In this document: positions 27,151 to 36,266 of the stretch, piece after piece
Layout: the number at the start of each line of letters is the position of its first letter
How positions within the stretch are numbered: position 1 is the first letter of the stretch
Source of the DNA: Megasphaera stantonii
GTDB lineage: Bacteria > Bacillota > Negativicutes > Veillonellales > Megasphaeraceae
Assembly: GCF_003367905.1 (NCBI RefSeq)
Contig: NZ_CP029462.1
Location: 62,001 to 126,000 of the forward strand
Length of the DNA: 64,000 nucleotides
Direction: 5' to 3'
The notes under the pieces: generated by a model
The model's database searches: none
Seen by the model: only the letters and a program-made list of their open reading frames with translations
Told to the model about the DNA's origin: nothing
Program-made: the position numbers and the translations under genes

Positions 27151-27858
27151 TTGGGCACATACGGCGAATCACGAATCGGTCTGGTGCGCAAGGTAAATGA
27201 AGATTCTTTTTATATAAGCCGCGAACGAAACGTCTTGGCCGTCGCCGACGGCATGGGCGGGTACGTCGGCGGCGAAATAGCCAGCAAGACGGCCGTAGAA
27301 GCCATCGCCTATTATTTTAAGAACTTTACCTTTGCCGCGCCGGTACAACTGGAAAAAGCCATTCAATACGCAAATTCCTGCATTATCAGCAAGACGATGA
27401 TCGACCCGTCGCTGGAAGGCATGGGAACGACCATATCCCTCGTAACCCTGGCTAAGCAGCACGCCTTTTGGGGCCACGTCGGCGACAGCCGCATTTACTT
27501 GTGCCGCGGCGGCCGGCTGCAGCAAATCTCCGTAGATCATACGATCGTCCAGGAGCTGCTGGAACGTCATAAAATCACGTCAGAAGAGCTGCAGAACCAT
27601 CCGCAGCGCCACGTCCTGACCCGCGCCGTCGGCGTCGATAAGACGCTGCTCGTAGACAGCGGGGCCTTCGCCGTAGAGAGGGGAGACCGGATACTCATTT
27701 GCTCTGACGGCCTGACGTCGTTTTTGGATGAGCAGGTCCTGCGCGACGCCGTCGGCGATTACAGCCGCAGTGAACGCGATATTATCAACGATCTTTTTGC
27801 CCAGGTATACGATAACGGCGCAAAAGACAATGTTACTGCAATTTTAACAACCATATAA
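27151..27858 (+). CDS. prpC: Stp1/IreP family PP2C-type Ser/Thr phosphatase
   Basis: 235 residues from TTG 27151 (GAGAGGACGTGAG upstream). PP2C motifs in order: GLVRKVNEDSF, VADGMGGYVGGEIAS with the metal-binding Asp, GMGTTI, GHVGDSRIYL, ICSDGLTSFLDE and KDNVTAIL. It dephosphorylates targets of the PASTA kinase encoded 39 bp downstream; the pair forms a signalling module in Firmicutes and is located, as usual, between rlmN and rsgA. Confidence 0.96.
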   Translation: MGTYGESRIGLVRKVNEDSFYISRERNVLAVADGMGGYVGGEIASKTAVEAIAYYFKNFTFAAPVQLEKAIQYANSCIISKTMIDPSLEGMGTTISLVTLAKQHAFWGHVGDSRIYLCRGGRLQQISVDHTIVQELLERHKITSEELQNHPQRHVLTRAVGVDKTLLVDSGAFAVERGDRILICSDGLTSFLDEQVLRDAVGDYSRSERDIINDLFAQVYDNGAKDNVTAILTTI

Positions 27859-27897
27859 TCGGGATTGACTACTATGAAAGTGGTGGAGAATCTAAAA

Positions 27898-29823
27898 ATG
27901 ATTGGTCATATATTAGACAACAGATACAAGATATTGGAGGAAGTAGGCACCGGCGGCATGGCCGTCGTCTACAAGGCCCAGGATATTTTGCTGGATCGTA
28001 TTGTCGCCGTCAAGATCCTTCTCGCAAAATACGGAGACGACCACGATTTCGTCGTCCGGTTCCGTCAGGAAGCGCAGGCGGCGGCCAAGCTGTCCCATCC
28101 CAATATCGTAAATATATATGATGTTGGTTATGACGAAAATGTGCATTACATCGTCATGGAATACGTCCGCGGCGAAACGCTGAAGGAATATATTGAAAAG
28201 CACGGCCATCTGCCGATCAATACGTCCATACAGATTACCTTCGATATCGGCGAGGCTTTGGAAAATGCCCATAAAAACGGCATCGTCCACTGCGACATCA
28301 AGCCCCATAACATCCTGGTGACTGAAACGGGACGCATCAAAGTCGCCGACTTTGGCATCGCCAGAGCTATAAATTCCAGCGCGACCAACAAGGATGACCA
28401 CGCCGTGCTGGGCTCCGTCCATTATTTTTCGCCGGAACAGGCCAGCGGCGGCCCCGTAGACGAACGGACGGATATCTATTCCTTGGGCGTCGTCATGTAC
28501 GAGATGATGACCGGCGTCGTGCCCTTCGAAGGCGAGACGGCAATCAGCGTCGCCCTGCAGCACGTGCAGGATGATATTCCCTTGCCGACGAAGTATAACC
28601 GCCGCATTCCCCGACTGGTGGAACAGTGTATTTTAAAGGCCATGGCCAAGAATCCCGACGACCGGTTCCAGTCGATTGCCGAAATGATGTCGGAGCTTCG
28701 CCTGTCCCAGGGATTTGTCAATACCAATAAAGGGGCTATGCCGATTATCAAAAATAATTTTGCGACCCAGAAGATTCCGCCGCTGAAATCGCCGGAAGAG
28801 GAGCAGAAGAAAAATATCTTTTCCCGCATGCTCGATTCCATCAGCAGCCATTCGAAAAAATCCATTATCATCGGCATGCTCGGCGTCTTTGTCGTCGCGT
28901 TTATGTGGGCTTTCTTTTCCTTCGGCAATTTCTGGAGCACTCAGGATATTACCGTTCCCGACGTAACAGGCAAGCAGGTGGAAATCGCCAAGGAAATACT
29001 GTCCAAGGAACACCTCAACGTTTCGGTCAACGAAATAGAAAGCGATGAAGTGCCTGTCGGCGAGGTCATTACCCAGACGCCGTCGGGAGGGGCCGTCGTC
29101 AAGGAAAACCGGACTATTTACCTGACCGTCAGCAAGGGCAATCAAGGCTCGGAAGTCCTCATGCCCGACCTGCGGGACCTGACGCTGGATGAAGCGAAGA
29201 AAAAGCTGTCTGAAATCGGCCTGACCATCGGCTCCGTCCATTACGCCGAAAGCGAAAAATATGAAAACGGCAAGATCATCAGCCAGAGCCCGGCCTCGCC
29301 GCGCAAAGTAGCGAAGGGCTCGTCGGTCGACGTCATTATCTGCCGCAAGGCCGAAAAGAAGAATGACGCTAAAAACGGACAGGATGCGCCGACCGTCAGC
29401 GGCATGACCTTGGATACGGCCATGAAGACCTTGGAAAACGCCGGATATATCGTCGGCAACGTGACCAATCTGGATGCGTCCAAGGACAACGCCCTGGCTA
29501 AGGTTGTCAAACAAAGTCCGCGCAGCGGCAACGTCGTCGATTTGACTGTCGAATACGGCGCAGCGGCGGCTGTTCCCGACGGCAGCGCCAATAATCAGGA
29601 ACCGGCCGGCACGCCTCATTACGGCACGGTGAATATCAGCGTTCCTTCCGGCGCGTCGAGTCAGCACGTGCAGATCGTCGTGACGGACGACAACGGCACC
29701 CGTGTCGTCTATGACAAGAACCAGTCCGGCGGCGACAGCATTACTAAAAATATCAGCGGCGTAGGCAAGACCCGCGTCAAGGTATATATCAACAATTCGT
29801 TAGTACAGGATCAGTACATTTAA
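27898..29823 (+). CDS. prkC: PASTA-domain Ser/Thr protein kinase (PrkC/Stk type)
   Basis: ATG 27898 (641 residues) is chosen because GGTGGAG at 27882-27888 is well placed; the frame extends to 27865. Cytoplasmic kinase domain at 1-270: GTGGMAVVYKA loop, Lys39 in VAVKIL, Asp133 in HCDIKPHNIL, DFGIA, SPEQA. One transmembrane helix at about 321-341 (IIIGMLGVFVVAFMWAFFSF). Outside are three PASTA domains (about 348-412, 415-483, 496-553) that in homologues sense muropeptides or lipid II, then a Ser/Gly-rich tail domain. Together with prpC it controls wall synthesis and growth in relatives. Confidence 0.96.
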   Translation: MIGHILDNRYKILEEVGTGGMAVVYKAQDILLDRIVAVKILLAKYGDDHDFVVRFRQEAQAAAKLSHPNIVNIYDVGYDENVHYIVMEYVRGETLKEYIEKHGHLPINTSIQITFDIGEALENAHKNGIVHCDIKPHNILVTETGRIKVADFGIARAINSSATNKDDHAVLGSVHYFSPEQASGGPVDERTDIYSLGVVMYEMMTGVVPFEGETAISVALQHVQDDIPLPTKYNRRIPRLVEQCILKAMAKNPDDRFQSIAEMMSELRLSQGFVNTNKGAMPIIKNNFATQKIPPLKSPEEEQKKNIFSRMLDSISSHSKKSIIIGMLGVFVVAFMWAFFSFGNFWSTQDITVPDVTGKQVEIAKEILSKEHLNVSVNEIESDEVPVGEVITQTPSGGAVVKENRTIYLTVSKGNQGSEVLMPDLRDLTLDEAKKKLSEIGLTIGSVHYAESEKYENGKIISQSPASPRKVAKGSSVDVIICRKAEKKNDAKNGQDAPTVSGMTLDTAMKTLENAGYIVGNVTNLDASKDNALAKVVKQSPRSGNVVDLTVEYGAAAAVPDGSANNQEPAGTPHYGTVNISVPSGASSQHVQIVVTDDNGTRVVYDKNQSGGDSITKNISGVGKTRVKVYINNSLVQDQYI

Positions 29824-29836
29824 TTGAAGGAGGATC

Positions 29837-30694
29837 ATGACTACAGGCCGCGTTATAAAAAATTACAACGGATATTACTACGTAGATATCGGCGCCGGAC
29901 AGCTCGTCGAATGCCGTCGCCGGGGAAAGGTCAAGGCGAAAATACTCGTCGGAGATGAGCTGGAAATTACGGAATTAGGCGGCGGAAAGGGCGTTGTCGA
30001 AAAGCAGCTGCCGCGGCGGAACAGCCTCCGCCGCCCGGCCGTAGCCAACATCGATCAGATGTTTGTCATCATGGCGGCGCAATCGCCGGACCCCAATCAG
30101 TTTCTCGTCGACAAGCTGCTCATGACCTGCGAATACGGCGGCGTTCATCCGAAGCTGTGCTTTAACAAGTGCGATTTAGACCGTGAAACAGCGGAAGCTT
30201 ATAAAGCCTTTTATGAAACCTGCGGCTATGATGTCTATCTTGTGTCTGCCGTTACCGGCGAAGGGCTGGACGCCATCAAGGCTTTGCTTCCTCATAAGAT
30301 GACCGTATTTGCCGGGCCGTCCGGCGTCGGGAAGTCGAGCCTGCTGTCTCAGATTTTAGGGCGGGACCTGTCTGTCGGCTCGGTCAGCGAAAAAATCAAG
30401 CGGGGCCGCCATACGACGAGGCATTCGGAAATCATGCAGCTGGAAGGCGATACGTATGTCATCGATACGCCGGGATTCAGCTCGCTGGAATTCGAGCACC
30501 TCGACAAAGGGGAGGTCTTCGCCTTATTTCCCGACATGACGCCTTACGGCGGACACTGCCGCTTTTCGTCGTGCCTCCACTTGTCGGAGCCGGACTGCCC
30601 CGTAAAGGATGCCGTTGCCGAAGGCAAGATACAGAAAGAACGGTATGAAACGTACTGCAAAATCGTCAATTCTATTCTCGAAAGGAACCGATAG
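29837..30694 (+). CDS. rsgA: Ribosome small subunit-dependent GTPase A
   Basis: 285 residues. Circularly permuted GTPase: OB fold (1-70), G4 motif FNKCDL, then G1 GPSGVGKSSLLSQI, G2 RHTTRH and G3 DTPGF; the C-terminal zinc finger reads GHCRFSSCLHLSEPDCPV. It checks late 30S subunit maturation. Sits between prkC and rpe in the standard order with 13 and 2 bp gaps. Confidence 0.97.
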   Translation: MTTGRVIKNYNGYYYVDIGAGQLVECRRRGKVKAKILVGDELEITELGGGKGVVEKQLPRRNSLRRPAVANIDQMFVIMAAQSPDPNQFLVDKLLMTCEYGGVHPKLCFNKCDLDRETAEAYKAFYETCGYDVYLVSAVTGEGLDAIKALLPHKMTVFAGPSGVGKSSLLSQILGRDLSVGSVSEKIKRGRHTTRHSEIMQLEGDTYVIDTPGFSSLEFEHLDKGEVFALFPDMTPYGGHCRFSSCLHLSEPDCPVKDAVAEGKIQKERYETYCKIVNSILERNR

Positions 30695-30696
30695 GT

Positions 30697-31341
30697 ATGA
30701 TACACATTTGTCCTTCTATTTTGTCCGCCGATTTTTCCCGGCTGGCTGAAGAAATTAAAGACGTAGAATCAAAGGGAGCAGACTGCATCCATCTCGACAT
30801 GATGGACGGCCATTTCGTGCCGAACCTGACGTTCGGCGTGCCGATCATCGCCGCCTTGCGGAAGCACGTTTCCATTCCCTTCGACGCCCATTTGATGGTC
30901 GAACATCCCGACGTATACGTAGACGGCCTGGCAAAAGCCGGCGTGCAGTACGTTACAGTCCATCAGGAAGCGTGTCCTCACCTGGACAGCACGCTGCAGC
31001 ATATCCGCAGCGCCGGCATGAAGTGCGGCGTCGCCTTGAATCCGGCTACGCCTGTATCGTCTTTATCCTGCGTGGCGGCGCAGCTCGATATGATCCTCAT
31101 CATGAGCGTCAATCCCGGCTTCGGCGGTCAGAAATTCATTCCCTATTCGCTGGATAAAATCCGCGAAGCCAGGGCGCTGCTCGATTCCGTCGGCAACACG
31201 GAAGCCGTCGTAGAAGTAGACGGCGGCGTCAACGCCGATACAGTACAGTCCGTCAAGGAAGCCGGCGCTACCTTCCTCGTCGCCGGCAGCGCCGTATTTG
31301 GAGCGGCAGACCGGGCTGCAGCCATCGCCGCGCTGCGGTAA
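30697..31341 (+). CDS. rpe: Ribulose-phosphate 3-epimerase
   Basis: 214 residues, TIM barrel. It interconverts ribulose 5-phosphate and xylulose 5-phosphate. Signatures: ICPSILSADFSRL, CIHLDMMDGHFVPNLTFGVPII (metal-binding His and Asp), FDAHLMVEHPDVY, MSVNPGFGGQKFIP, and VDGGVNADTVQSVKEAGATFLVAGSAVF. Complete. Ribulose-5-P is also the sugar precursor of riboflavin made by enzymes encoded next door. Confidence 0.97.
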   Translation: MIHICPSILSADFSRLAEEIKDVESKGADCIHLDMMDGHFVPNLTFGVPIIAALRKHVSIPFDAHLMVEHPDVYVDGLAKAGVQYVTVHQEACPHLDSTLQHIRSAGMKCGVALNPATPVSSLSCVAAQLDMILIMSVNPGFGGQKFIPYSLDKIREARALLDSVGNTEAVVEVDGGVNADTVQSVKEAGATFLVAGSAVFGAADRAAAIAALR

Positions 31342-31403
31342 GAAGTCTGTACTTGTATTTCTATCCCTTATGTGCTAAAATCATAGGTGGATATGAATAA
31401 TAG

Positions 31404-31600
31404 TCTTTGGGGCAAGGTGAGAAAGGGCAGCTTTCAATTCCTGACCGGCGGTATAGTCCGCTAGCCTGGCGTAAGCGGGGCTGAACCGATGCGATTTCGG
31501 TACCGACAGTATAGTCTGGATGGGAAAAGACGACATTTCGTTTATTTTTGTTGTGCGCAAAAGGCTATTGGGTTTCCATACCCGTAGCCTTTTTATTTTT
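31404..31600 (+). ncRNA. FMN riboswitch (RFN element) with terminator
   Basis: The leader of the rib operon carries the RFN consensus: CTTTGGGGCAAGGTGAG, then CCTGACCGGCGGTATAGTCC, GCTAGC, AACCGATGCGATTTCGGTACCGACAGTATAGTC and GGATGGGAAAAGACG (to about 31533). A terminator follows at 31559-31600 (AAAAGGCTA/TAGCCTTTT plus T run), before the ribD ribosome site. Known logic: FMN binding favours termination and reduces riboflavin synthesis. Boundaries are by eye. Confidence 0.93.
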
Positions 31601-31625
31601 TATAATAAAATCTATCAGGAAAGGA

Positions 31626-32771
31626 ATGACAGATTTGGAACCGGTAGATTATATGAGAAAAGCCCTGGAGCTGGCAAAGCTGGCTTTAGGGTATACAACG
31701 CCGAATCCGGCCGTCGGCTGCGTCATCGTAAAAGACGGCGAAATCGTCGGCACGGGCTATCATCGCCAGGCCGGCACGCCCCATGCGGAAGTATGGGCCC
31801 TGCGCGAAGCCGGCGACAAGGCGAAGGGCGCGACGGTATACGTTACGCTGGAACCCTGCGCGCATTACGGGCGGACGCCGCCCTGCGCCCGCACGCTCGT
31901 GGAAAAGGGAGTCGGCAAGGTCGTCATCGCCATGCTGGATCCCAACCCTCTCGTAGCGGGAAAGGGAGCGGCCATTCTCCGGCAGGCCGGCATACCTGTC
32001 GAAATCGGGCTGCTTTCCAAGGAAGCCGCTCAGCTGAACGAAGTATTCATTAAAAATATGATGGTGCAGAAGCCGTTTATCGCCGTCAAAATAGCGCAGA
32101 GCCTCGACGGCTGCATCGCCTCGCGGACGGGAAAATCCCAGTGGATTACAAATCAATGGGCCCGCAATTACGGCCACTACCTGCGCTCTATCTACGACGG
32201 CATCCTCGTCGGCATCAACACGGTCAAGCTCGACAATCCGCTGCTGACCTGCCGCATCCGCCGCGAAGCCCATGACGAGCCTCACCAGCCGGTACGCATC
32301 ATCATGGATTCGCAGGGCCACATTCCTCTCAATTCCCTCGTCCTGACGGATAAGACGTCGCCGACCATCGTCGTGACGACGTCCCTCTGCCCGGTAGAAA
32401 AGATGAGAGAATTGAAAAACATGGGCGTCACCGTCCTGCTGGCTCCGCTGAACAAGGATCGTCACATCGATTTGCCGGCCGCTCTGGACTTACTGTACAA
32501 GCAGGGCCTGCAGAGCATCCTCGTCGAAGGGGGCAGCAAAATTCAGGGGACCTTCTTCGACCACAAGCTCGTCGATAAGATATACGCCTTTATCGGCGAC
32601 AAAGTCATCGGCGGCGAACAGGCCCTGTCGTCTGTCGGCGGCCATGGCGTCGATTCCCTCGACGAGTGCCTGCCCCTGTCTTACGATTCGGTCGAGCTGC
32701 ACGACGGCAATATTTTGATTACAGCGTATAATACGAACAGGGAGGGAGCTTATGTTCACTGGCATCATTGA
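31626..32771 (+). CDS. ribD: Bifunctional riboflavin deaminase/reductase RibD
   Basis: ATG 31626 (381 residues) follows CAGGAAAGGA; the longer frame to 31548 runs through the riboswitch terminator and is not credible. Deaminase domain (about 1-145): AVGCVIVKDGEIVGTGYH, zinc ligands in PHAEVWAL and EPCAHYGRTPPCARTL. Reductase domain: FIAVKIAQSLDGCIASRTGKSQWIT and LVEGGSKIQGTF. It deaminates and then reduces the pyrimidine intermediate of riboflavin synthesis. Its 3' end overlaps ribE by 20 bp. Confidence 0.96.
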   Translation: MTDLEPVDYMRKALELAKLALGYTTPNPAVGCVIVKDGEIVGTGYHRQAGTPHAEVWALREAGDKAKGATVYVTLEPCAHYGRTPPCARTLVEKGVGKVVIAMLDPNPLVAGKGAAILRQAGIPVEIGLLSKEAAQLNEVFIKNMMVQKPFIAVKIAQSLDGCIASRTGKSQWITNQWARNYGHYLRSIYDGILVGINTVKLDNPLLTCRIRREAHDEPHQPVRIIMDSQGHIPLNSLVLTDKTSPTIVVTTSLCPVEKMRELKNMGVTVLLAPLNKDRHIDLPAALDLLYKQGLQSILVEGGSKIQGTFFDHKLVDKIYAFIGDKVIGGEQALSSVGGHGVDSLDECLPLSYDSVELHDGNILITAYNTNREGAYVHWHH

Positions 32772-33393
32772 GGAATTGGGCACCGTCGGCCAGATGGACC
32801 GCCGTCCCGACTCGATAAAGCTGACGATTCAGGCCCGTAAGGTACTGGAAGGGACGCAGCTCGGCGACAGCATCGCCGTCAACGGCGTCTGCCTGACGGT
32901 GACCTCCATGACGGATTCGTCCTTCACGGCCGACGTCATGCACGAAACGATGCGCCGTTCGTCCCTGAGCGACATCAAGAGCGGCTCGAAGGTCAATTTG
33001 GAACGGGCTATGCAGGTCGGCGGCAGGCTGGGCGGCCACATCGTCAGCGGCCATATCGACGGCGTCGGCCATATCGCCCGCATCGCCGCCGACGGCATCG
33101 CCCGGGTCATTACGATTTCCATTCCCAAGGACATGGAGCCGTTCATCGTCGAAAAAGGCTCTATAGCCATCGACGGCATCAGCCTGACCGTCGTTTCCGT
33201 AGGCAACAGCCAATTTTCCGTTTCCATCATTCCCCATACGATGGCCAATACGACGCTCATCGACAAGCATCCCGGCGCCGTCGTCAATTTGGAAACCGAC
33301 GTAATTGGGAAATATGTCCATAGTTTTACAACAGCCCATACGGGCAAACGTTCCGGCATCACAATGGAAACGCTGTTGGAAAATGGATTTTAA
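32752..33393 (+). CDS. ribE: Riboflavin synthase, alpha subunit
   Basis: 213 residues made of two similar barrel halves: [15 protein letters not shown] ... [16 protein letters not shown] and later [10 protein letters not shown] ... [17 protein letters not shown]. It dismutates two 6,7-dimethyl-8-ribityllumazine molecules to riboflavin. The two repeats each carry the expected lumazine-contacting segment. Lies between ribD and ribH with no ribBA gene in between, which is unusual for a Firmicutes rib operon. Confidence 0.97.
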   Translation: MFTGIIEELGTVGQMDRRPDSIKLTIQARKVLEGTQLGDSIAVNGVCLTVTSMTDSSFTADVMHETMRRSSLSDIKSGSKVNLERAMQVGGRLGGHIVSGHIDGVGHIARIAADGIARVITISIPKDMEPFIVEKGSIAIDGISLTVVSVGNSQFSVSIIPHTMANTTLIDKHPGAVVNLETDVIGKYVHSFTTAHTGKRSGITMETLLENGF

Positions 33394-33425
33394 AATACTA
33401 TTTCAGAATAGGAGAGTGTTCTACT

Positions 33426-33890
33426 ATGGCACACATTAAAGAAGGTCAATTAATTGGTTCTGGTTCTAAGTTTGGTATCGTCGTAGCGCGTTTCAACGAA
33501 TTTATCTGCAGCAAGCTCCTCGGCGGCGCATACGACGCCCTCCATCGTCACGGCGTAAGCGACGACGACATCACGACGGCCTGGGTTCCCGGCTCCTTTG
33601 AAATTCCCCTCATCGCCCAGAAAATGGCCGAATCGGGCAAATACGACGCCGTCATCTGCCTCGGCGCAGTTATCCGCGGCGCGACGAGCCACTACGACCT
33701 GGTCTGCAATGAAGCAGCCAAGGGCATTGCTCAGGCGTCCCTGAAGACGGGCGTGCCTATCATGTTCGGCGTCATTACGACGGAAAATATCGAACAGGCT
33801 ATCGAACGGGCCGGCACGAAAGCGGGCAACAAGGGCTTCGACGTAGCGACAGCGGCTATCGAAATGGTCAACCTCATAAAAGAACTGTAA
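33426..33890 (+). CDS. ribH: 6,7-dimethyl-8-ribityllumazine synthase
   Basis: 154 residues. It condenses the ribityl-aminopyrimidine with 3,4-dihydroxybutanone 4-phosphate. Motifs: [58 protein letters not shown] with the catalytic His, and [27 protein letters not shown]. Complete and normal length. Last gene of the riboswitch-controlled operon. Confidence 0.97.
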   Translation: MAHIKEGQLIGSGSKFGIVVARFNEFICSKLLGGAYDALHRHGVSDDDITTAWVPGSFEIPLIAQKMAESGKYDAVICLGAVIRGATSHYDLVCNEAAKGIAQASLKTGVPIMFGVITTENIEQAIERAGTKAGNKGFDVATAAIEMVNLIKEL

Positions 33891-33900
33891 GAAAACGCAA

Positions 33901-33943
33901 GAGGCTGATGCCGAAGAATTTCTTCGCGCACCAGCCTCTTTTA
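33901..33943 (+). terminator. Terminator of the rib operon
   Basis: GAGGCTG at 33901-33907 pairs with CAGCCTC at 33932-33938, with an inner CGAAGAA/TTCTTCG stem and trailing TTTTAT. It may also stop the converging minus-strand gene, but the T run on that side is broken. Confidence 0.82.
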
Positions 33944-33957
33944 TACGCTGTATGCAG

Positions 33958-34392
33958 TTATTCTGCCGCAGGCTCCGTATCGGGCTCGTCTTTCGTCGTA
34001 AAGCCGATGATCCGCCGCGGCTTGTCCGTATCGTCGGTCCGATTGACGGCGACGAGAAGCAGGTTCAGCTGAGATAAGTGCTGAACCAATTCGACGTGAG
34101 AGCCGTCAGATAGTTCGCCATAGAAGACGATCATGTTCGGGTCCCAAAAGCCTACGTCCTGAATGCTGAAGGTAATGTTGCCGGCCGATACGAGGCGGCC
34201 GCCGGCCTGCATGTCGTCGGGCATGTCCGATTCAAAATTGTTGATGAGCGCGACGATGCGCCGGTACATATCCGAAGCCAGGTAGGGCGTTTCCGGATCT
34301 TCGTCTTCCGCCGTATCCAGCGGCGCCGACGGCGGAATGATCAGGAGATCCCGGCCGTCTGCCGCCGTATATTCCTTCTTTTCGTCTGCCAT
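33958..34392 (-). CDS. Small acidic cytoplasmic protein, possibly DUF6173 family
   Basis: 144 residues with an acidic N-terminus, then YRRIVALINNFESDMPDDMQAGGRLVSAGNITFSIQDVGFWDPNMIVFYGELSDGSHVELVQHLSQLNLLLVAVNR, a pattern I associate with DUF6173 (a globular domain of unknown function with the conserved VQH-SQ segment). No signal peptide or membrane segment. It is single, between the rib terminator and the divergent hslO promoter. The family assignment is from memory and tentative. Confidence 0.6.
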   Translation of the reverse strand: MADEKKEYTAADGRDLLIIPPSAPLDTAEDEDPETPYLASDMYRRIVALINNFESDMPDDMQAGGRLVSAGNITFSIQDVGFWDPNMIVFYGELSDGSHVELVQHLSQLNLLLVAVNRTDDTDKPRRIIGFTTKDEPDTEPAAE

Positions 34393-34514
34393 AGTAATGC
34401 CCCCTTTTTCCGTTTCTTATATACATAATTCCATGCGGAAGGGAGAAATCCTGCCGGCACGGCGAAAGAGTCCGGCAGCGGGCAGTACAGTTTTTCCGAC
34501 CTGCCAAATTAGTA

Positions 34515-34543
34515 GTGAAAAATACTCGCAGGTGTAGTATAAT
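34515..34543 (+). promoter_or_regulatory. Putative promoter of the hslO-mtnP-mtnA-ahcY-mtaD operon
   Basis: Consensus TATAAT at 34538-34543 with a weak -35 (GTGAAA at 34515-34520, 17-bp spacing); the hslO ATG follows at 34582. Confidence 0.5.
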
Positions 34544-34581
34544 TAGATTCAGATTTTATGTAGAAAGGATATCAGAACAGG

Positions 34582-35466
34582 ATGCATATTGAAGACCAGA
34601 TCGTCCATTATACATCAGACGAGTTAATTCGCGTTTCTATCGCCCAGACGCGCCGCATAACCGAAACGGCGCGGCAGCGGCATCATTTGTCGCCTGTGGC
34701 CTGCGCCGCCTTGGGCCGGGCCATGACGGGAGCGCTCCTCCTGGCCGGAGACTATAAAAATCATGAAGGCGTTTCCCTTAAATTTGCCGGCGACGGCCCA
34801 TTAGGAGCCGTTCACGTCGACGCCTTCGATTCCAATAAAGTACGGGGCTATATCGACAATCCCACAGTTGATTTGCCCCTCAAAGCAAACGGAAAATTAG
34901 ATGTAGGAGCCGCTGTAGGCCAGCACGGCCAGCTGACGGTAACGCGCTTTACGCCGGAGCAGATGACCTATACGAGCCAAGCCGACCTCGTATCCGGCGA
35001 AATTGCCGAAGATTTGGCTTATTACTTATACACGTCGGAGCAGATTCCCTCGACGATCAGCTTAGGCGTCCTCGTCGACCGGGACTATACGATTGCCGCG
35101 TCAGGCGGCTTTCTCGTCCAGGCGCTGCCGGGAGCGAAAGAAGAAGACTTAGCGCGGGTCGAGGCCAACATTACGCAGATCGGGCCGATTACGACGTATT
35201 TGAAGAATCATCCCGATGGAGAAGGGCTGATCGACATTATTTTAAGCGGCATGCATTTTAAAGAATTATTCCGCAAGCCTGCCTGGTGGCAGTGCACGTG
35301 CTCGCGCCAGCGCATTGAAAACGTCCTCCTGTCCCTGAGAGCCCAGGATAAGGAGGAACTGCTGCAGGACCCGCAGGTAGAGATGACCTGCCATTACTGC
35401 GGTGAAAAATACGTCATCAGCCACGACGAATTAGTTACTTTATTCGAAAACGCACATAAGGAGTGA
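34582..35466 (+). CDS. hslO: Hsp33 redox-regulated chaperone
   Basis: 294 residues. Hsp33 is a holdase switched on by oxidation of a zinc-bound cysteine centre. The N-terminal domain has VACAALGRAMTGALLLA and LKFAGDGPLGAVHVDA; the C-terminal zinc centre has CxC (WQCTCSRQR) and CxxC (MTCHYCGEKY). All four cysteines are present. It is the first gene of an operon: mtnP begins 4 bp after its stop. Pairing an oxidative-stress chaperone with SAM-nucleoside recycling is unusual. Confidence 0.96.
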   Translation: MHIEDQIVHYTSDELIRVSIAQTRRITETARQRHHLSPVACAALGRAMTGALLLAGDYKNHEGVSLKFAGDGPLGAVHVDAFDSNKVRGYIDNPTVDLPLKANGKLDVGAAVGQHGQLTVTRFTPEQMTYTSQADLVSGEIAEDLAYYLYTSEQIPSTISLGVLVDRDYTIAASGGFLVQALPGAKEEDLARVEANITQIGPITTYLKNHPDGEGLIDIILSGMHFKELFRKPAWWQCTCSRQRIENVLLSLRAQDKEELLQDPQVEMTCHYCGEKYVISHDELVTLFENAHKE

Positions 35467-35470
35467 TAGT

Positions 35471-36265
35471 ATGGGCTTAATTGCCATCATCGGCGGTACG
35501 GGCGTCTGCGATATCAAGATGCTGAAAAACGCCAAAGAGCATCACATGGACACCTTTTATGGTACGATCCATTATGTCCGCGGCACGTATGAGGGAAAAG
35601 AACTGATTTTCCTTCCCCGTCATGGTAAAACCCATTCCATACCGCCTCATCTGATCAACTACCGGGGCAACATGCTGGGCTTAAAGCGGTTAGGCGTTAC
35701 AGCCGTTATTTCGACGACGGCCGTCGGGTCCCTGAACCGCGACTTTAAGCCGAACGAATTTGTCCTGCCCGACCAGTTCCTCGATTTTACGAAGTCGCGC
35801 CATACGTCTTTCTTTGACGGCGGGGAAAACGGCGTCGTCCACGTCGATATGACCGAGCCGTACTGCCCGACCCTGCGCCGTACTCTCATGGCAGCGGCTG
35901 ACGAACTGGGAGGATACGCCCTGCACAACGGCGGCACCTACGTATGCACGGAAGGACCGCGGTTTGAGACGCCGGCGGAAATCAAGATGTACGAAACGCT
36001 GGGCGGCGACCTCGTCGGCATGACCAACGTGCCGGAAGTCTGCCTAGCCCGGGAAGCTGAAATCTGCTACGCTACGGTTTCCATGGTTACGAACTTCGCC
36101 GCCGGCATTTCTCCGTCCGCCCTGACTCATTCGGAAGTCGTAGACTGCATGGCGGAAAACTCCCTCCGCCTGCGTACCCTGATCATGAAAGCCGTCGAAC
36201 TGTACGGCGACGACGATTGCCTGTGCCGCCACGCCCTGCAGGAATACGGCGGCTTTACGGTGTAA
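35471..36265 (+). CDS. mtnP: S-methyl-5'-thioadenosine/thioinosine phosphorylase (MTAP/MTIP family)
   Basis: 264 residues of the trimeric purine phosphorylase family. Phosphate-binding GGTGVCDIKML and RHGKTHSIPPHLINYRGNM are at the N-terminus, ISTTAVGSLN and the family block YVCTEGPRFETPAEIKMYETLGGDLVGMTNVPEV follow. The purine-contact segment reads VTNFAAGIS: Asn208 and Ala210 stand where human MTAP has Asp220 and Asp222, which recognise the 6-amino group. This suggests a 6-oxopurine substrate (methylthioinosine), consistent with the deaminase gene mtaD in the same operon. Product: 5-methylthioribose 1-phosphate, the MtnA substrate made next door. Confidence 0.9.
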   Translation: MGLIAIIGGTGVCDIKMLKNAKEHHMDTFYGTIHYVRGTYEGKELIFLPRHGKTHSIPPHLINYRGNMLGLKRLGVTAVISTTAVGSLNRDFKPNEFVLPDQFLDFTKSRHTSFFDGGENGVVHVDMTEPYCPTLRRTLMAAADELGGYALHNGGTYVCTEGPRFETPAEIKMYETLGGDLVGMTNVPEVCLAREAEICYATVSMVTNFAAGISPSALTHSEVVDCMAENSLRLRTLIMKAVELYGDDDCLCRHALQEYGGFTV

Positions 36266-36266
36266 T

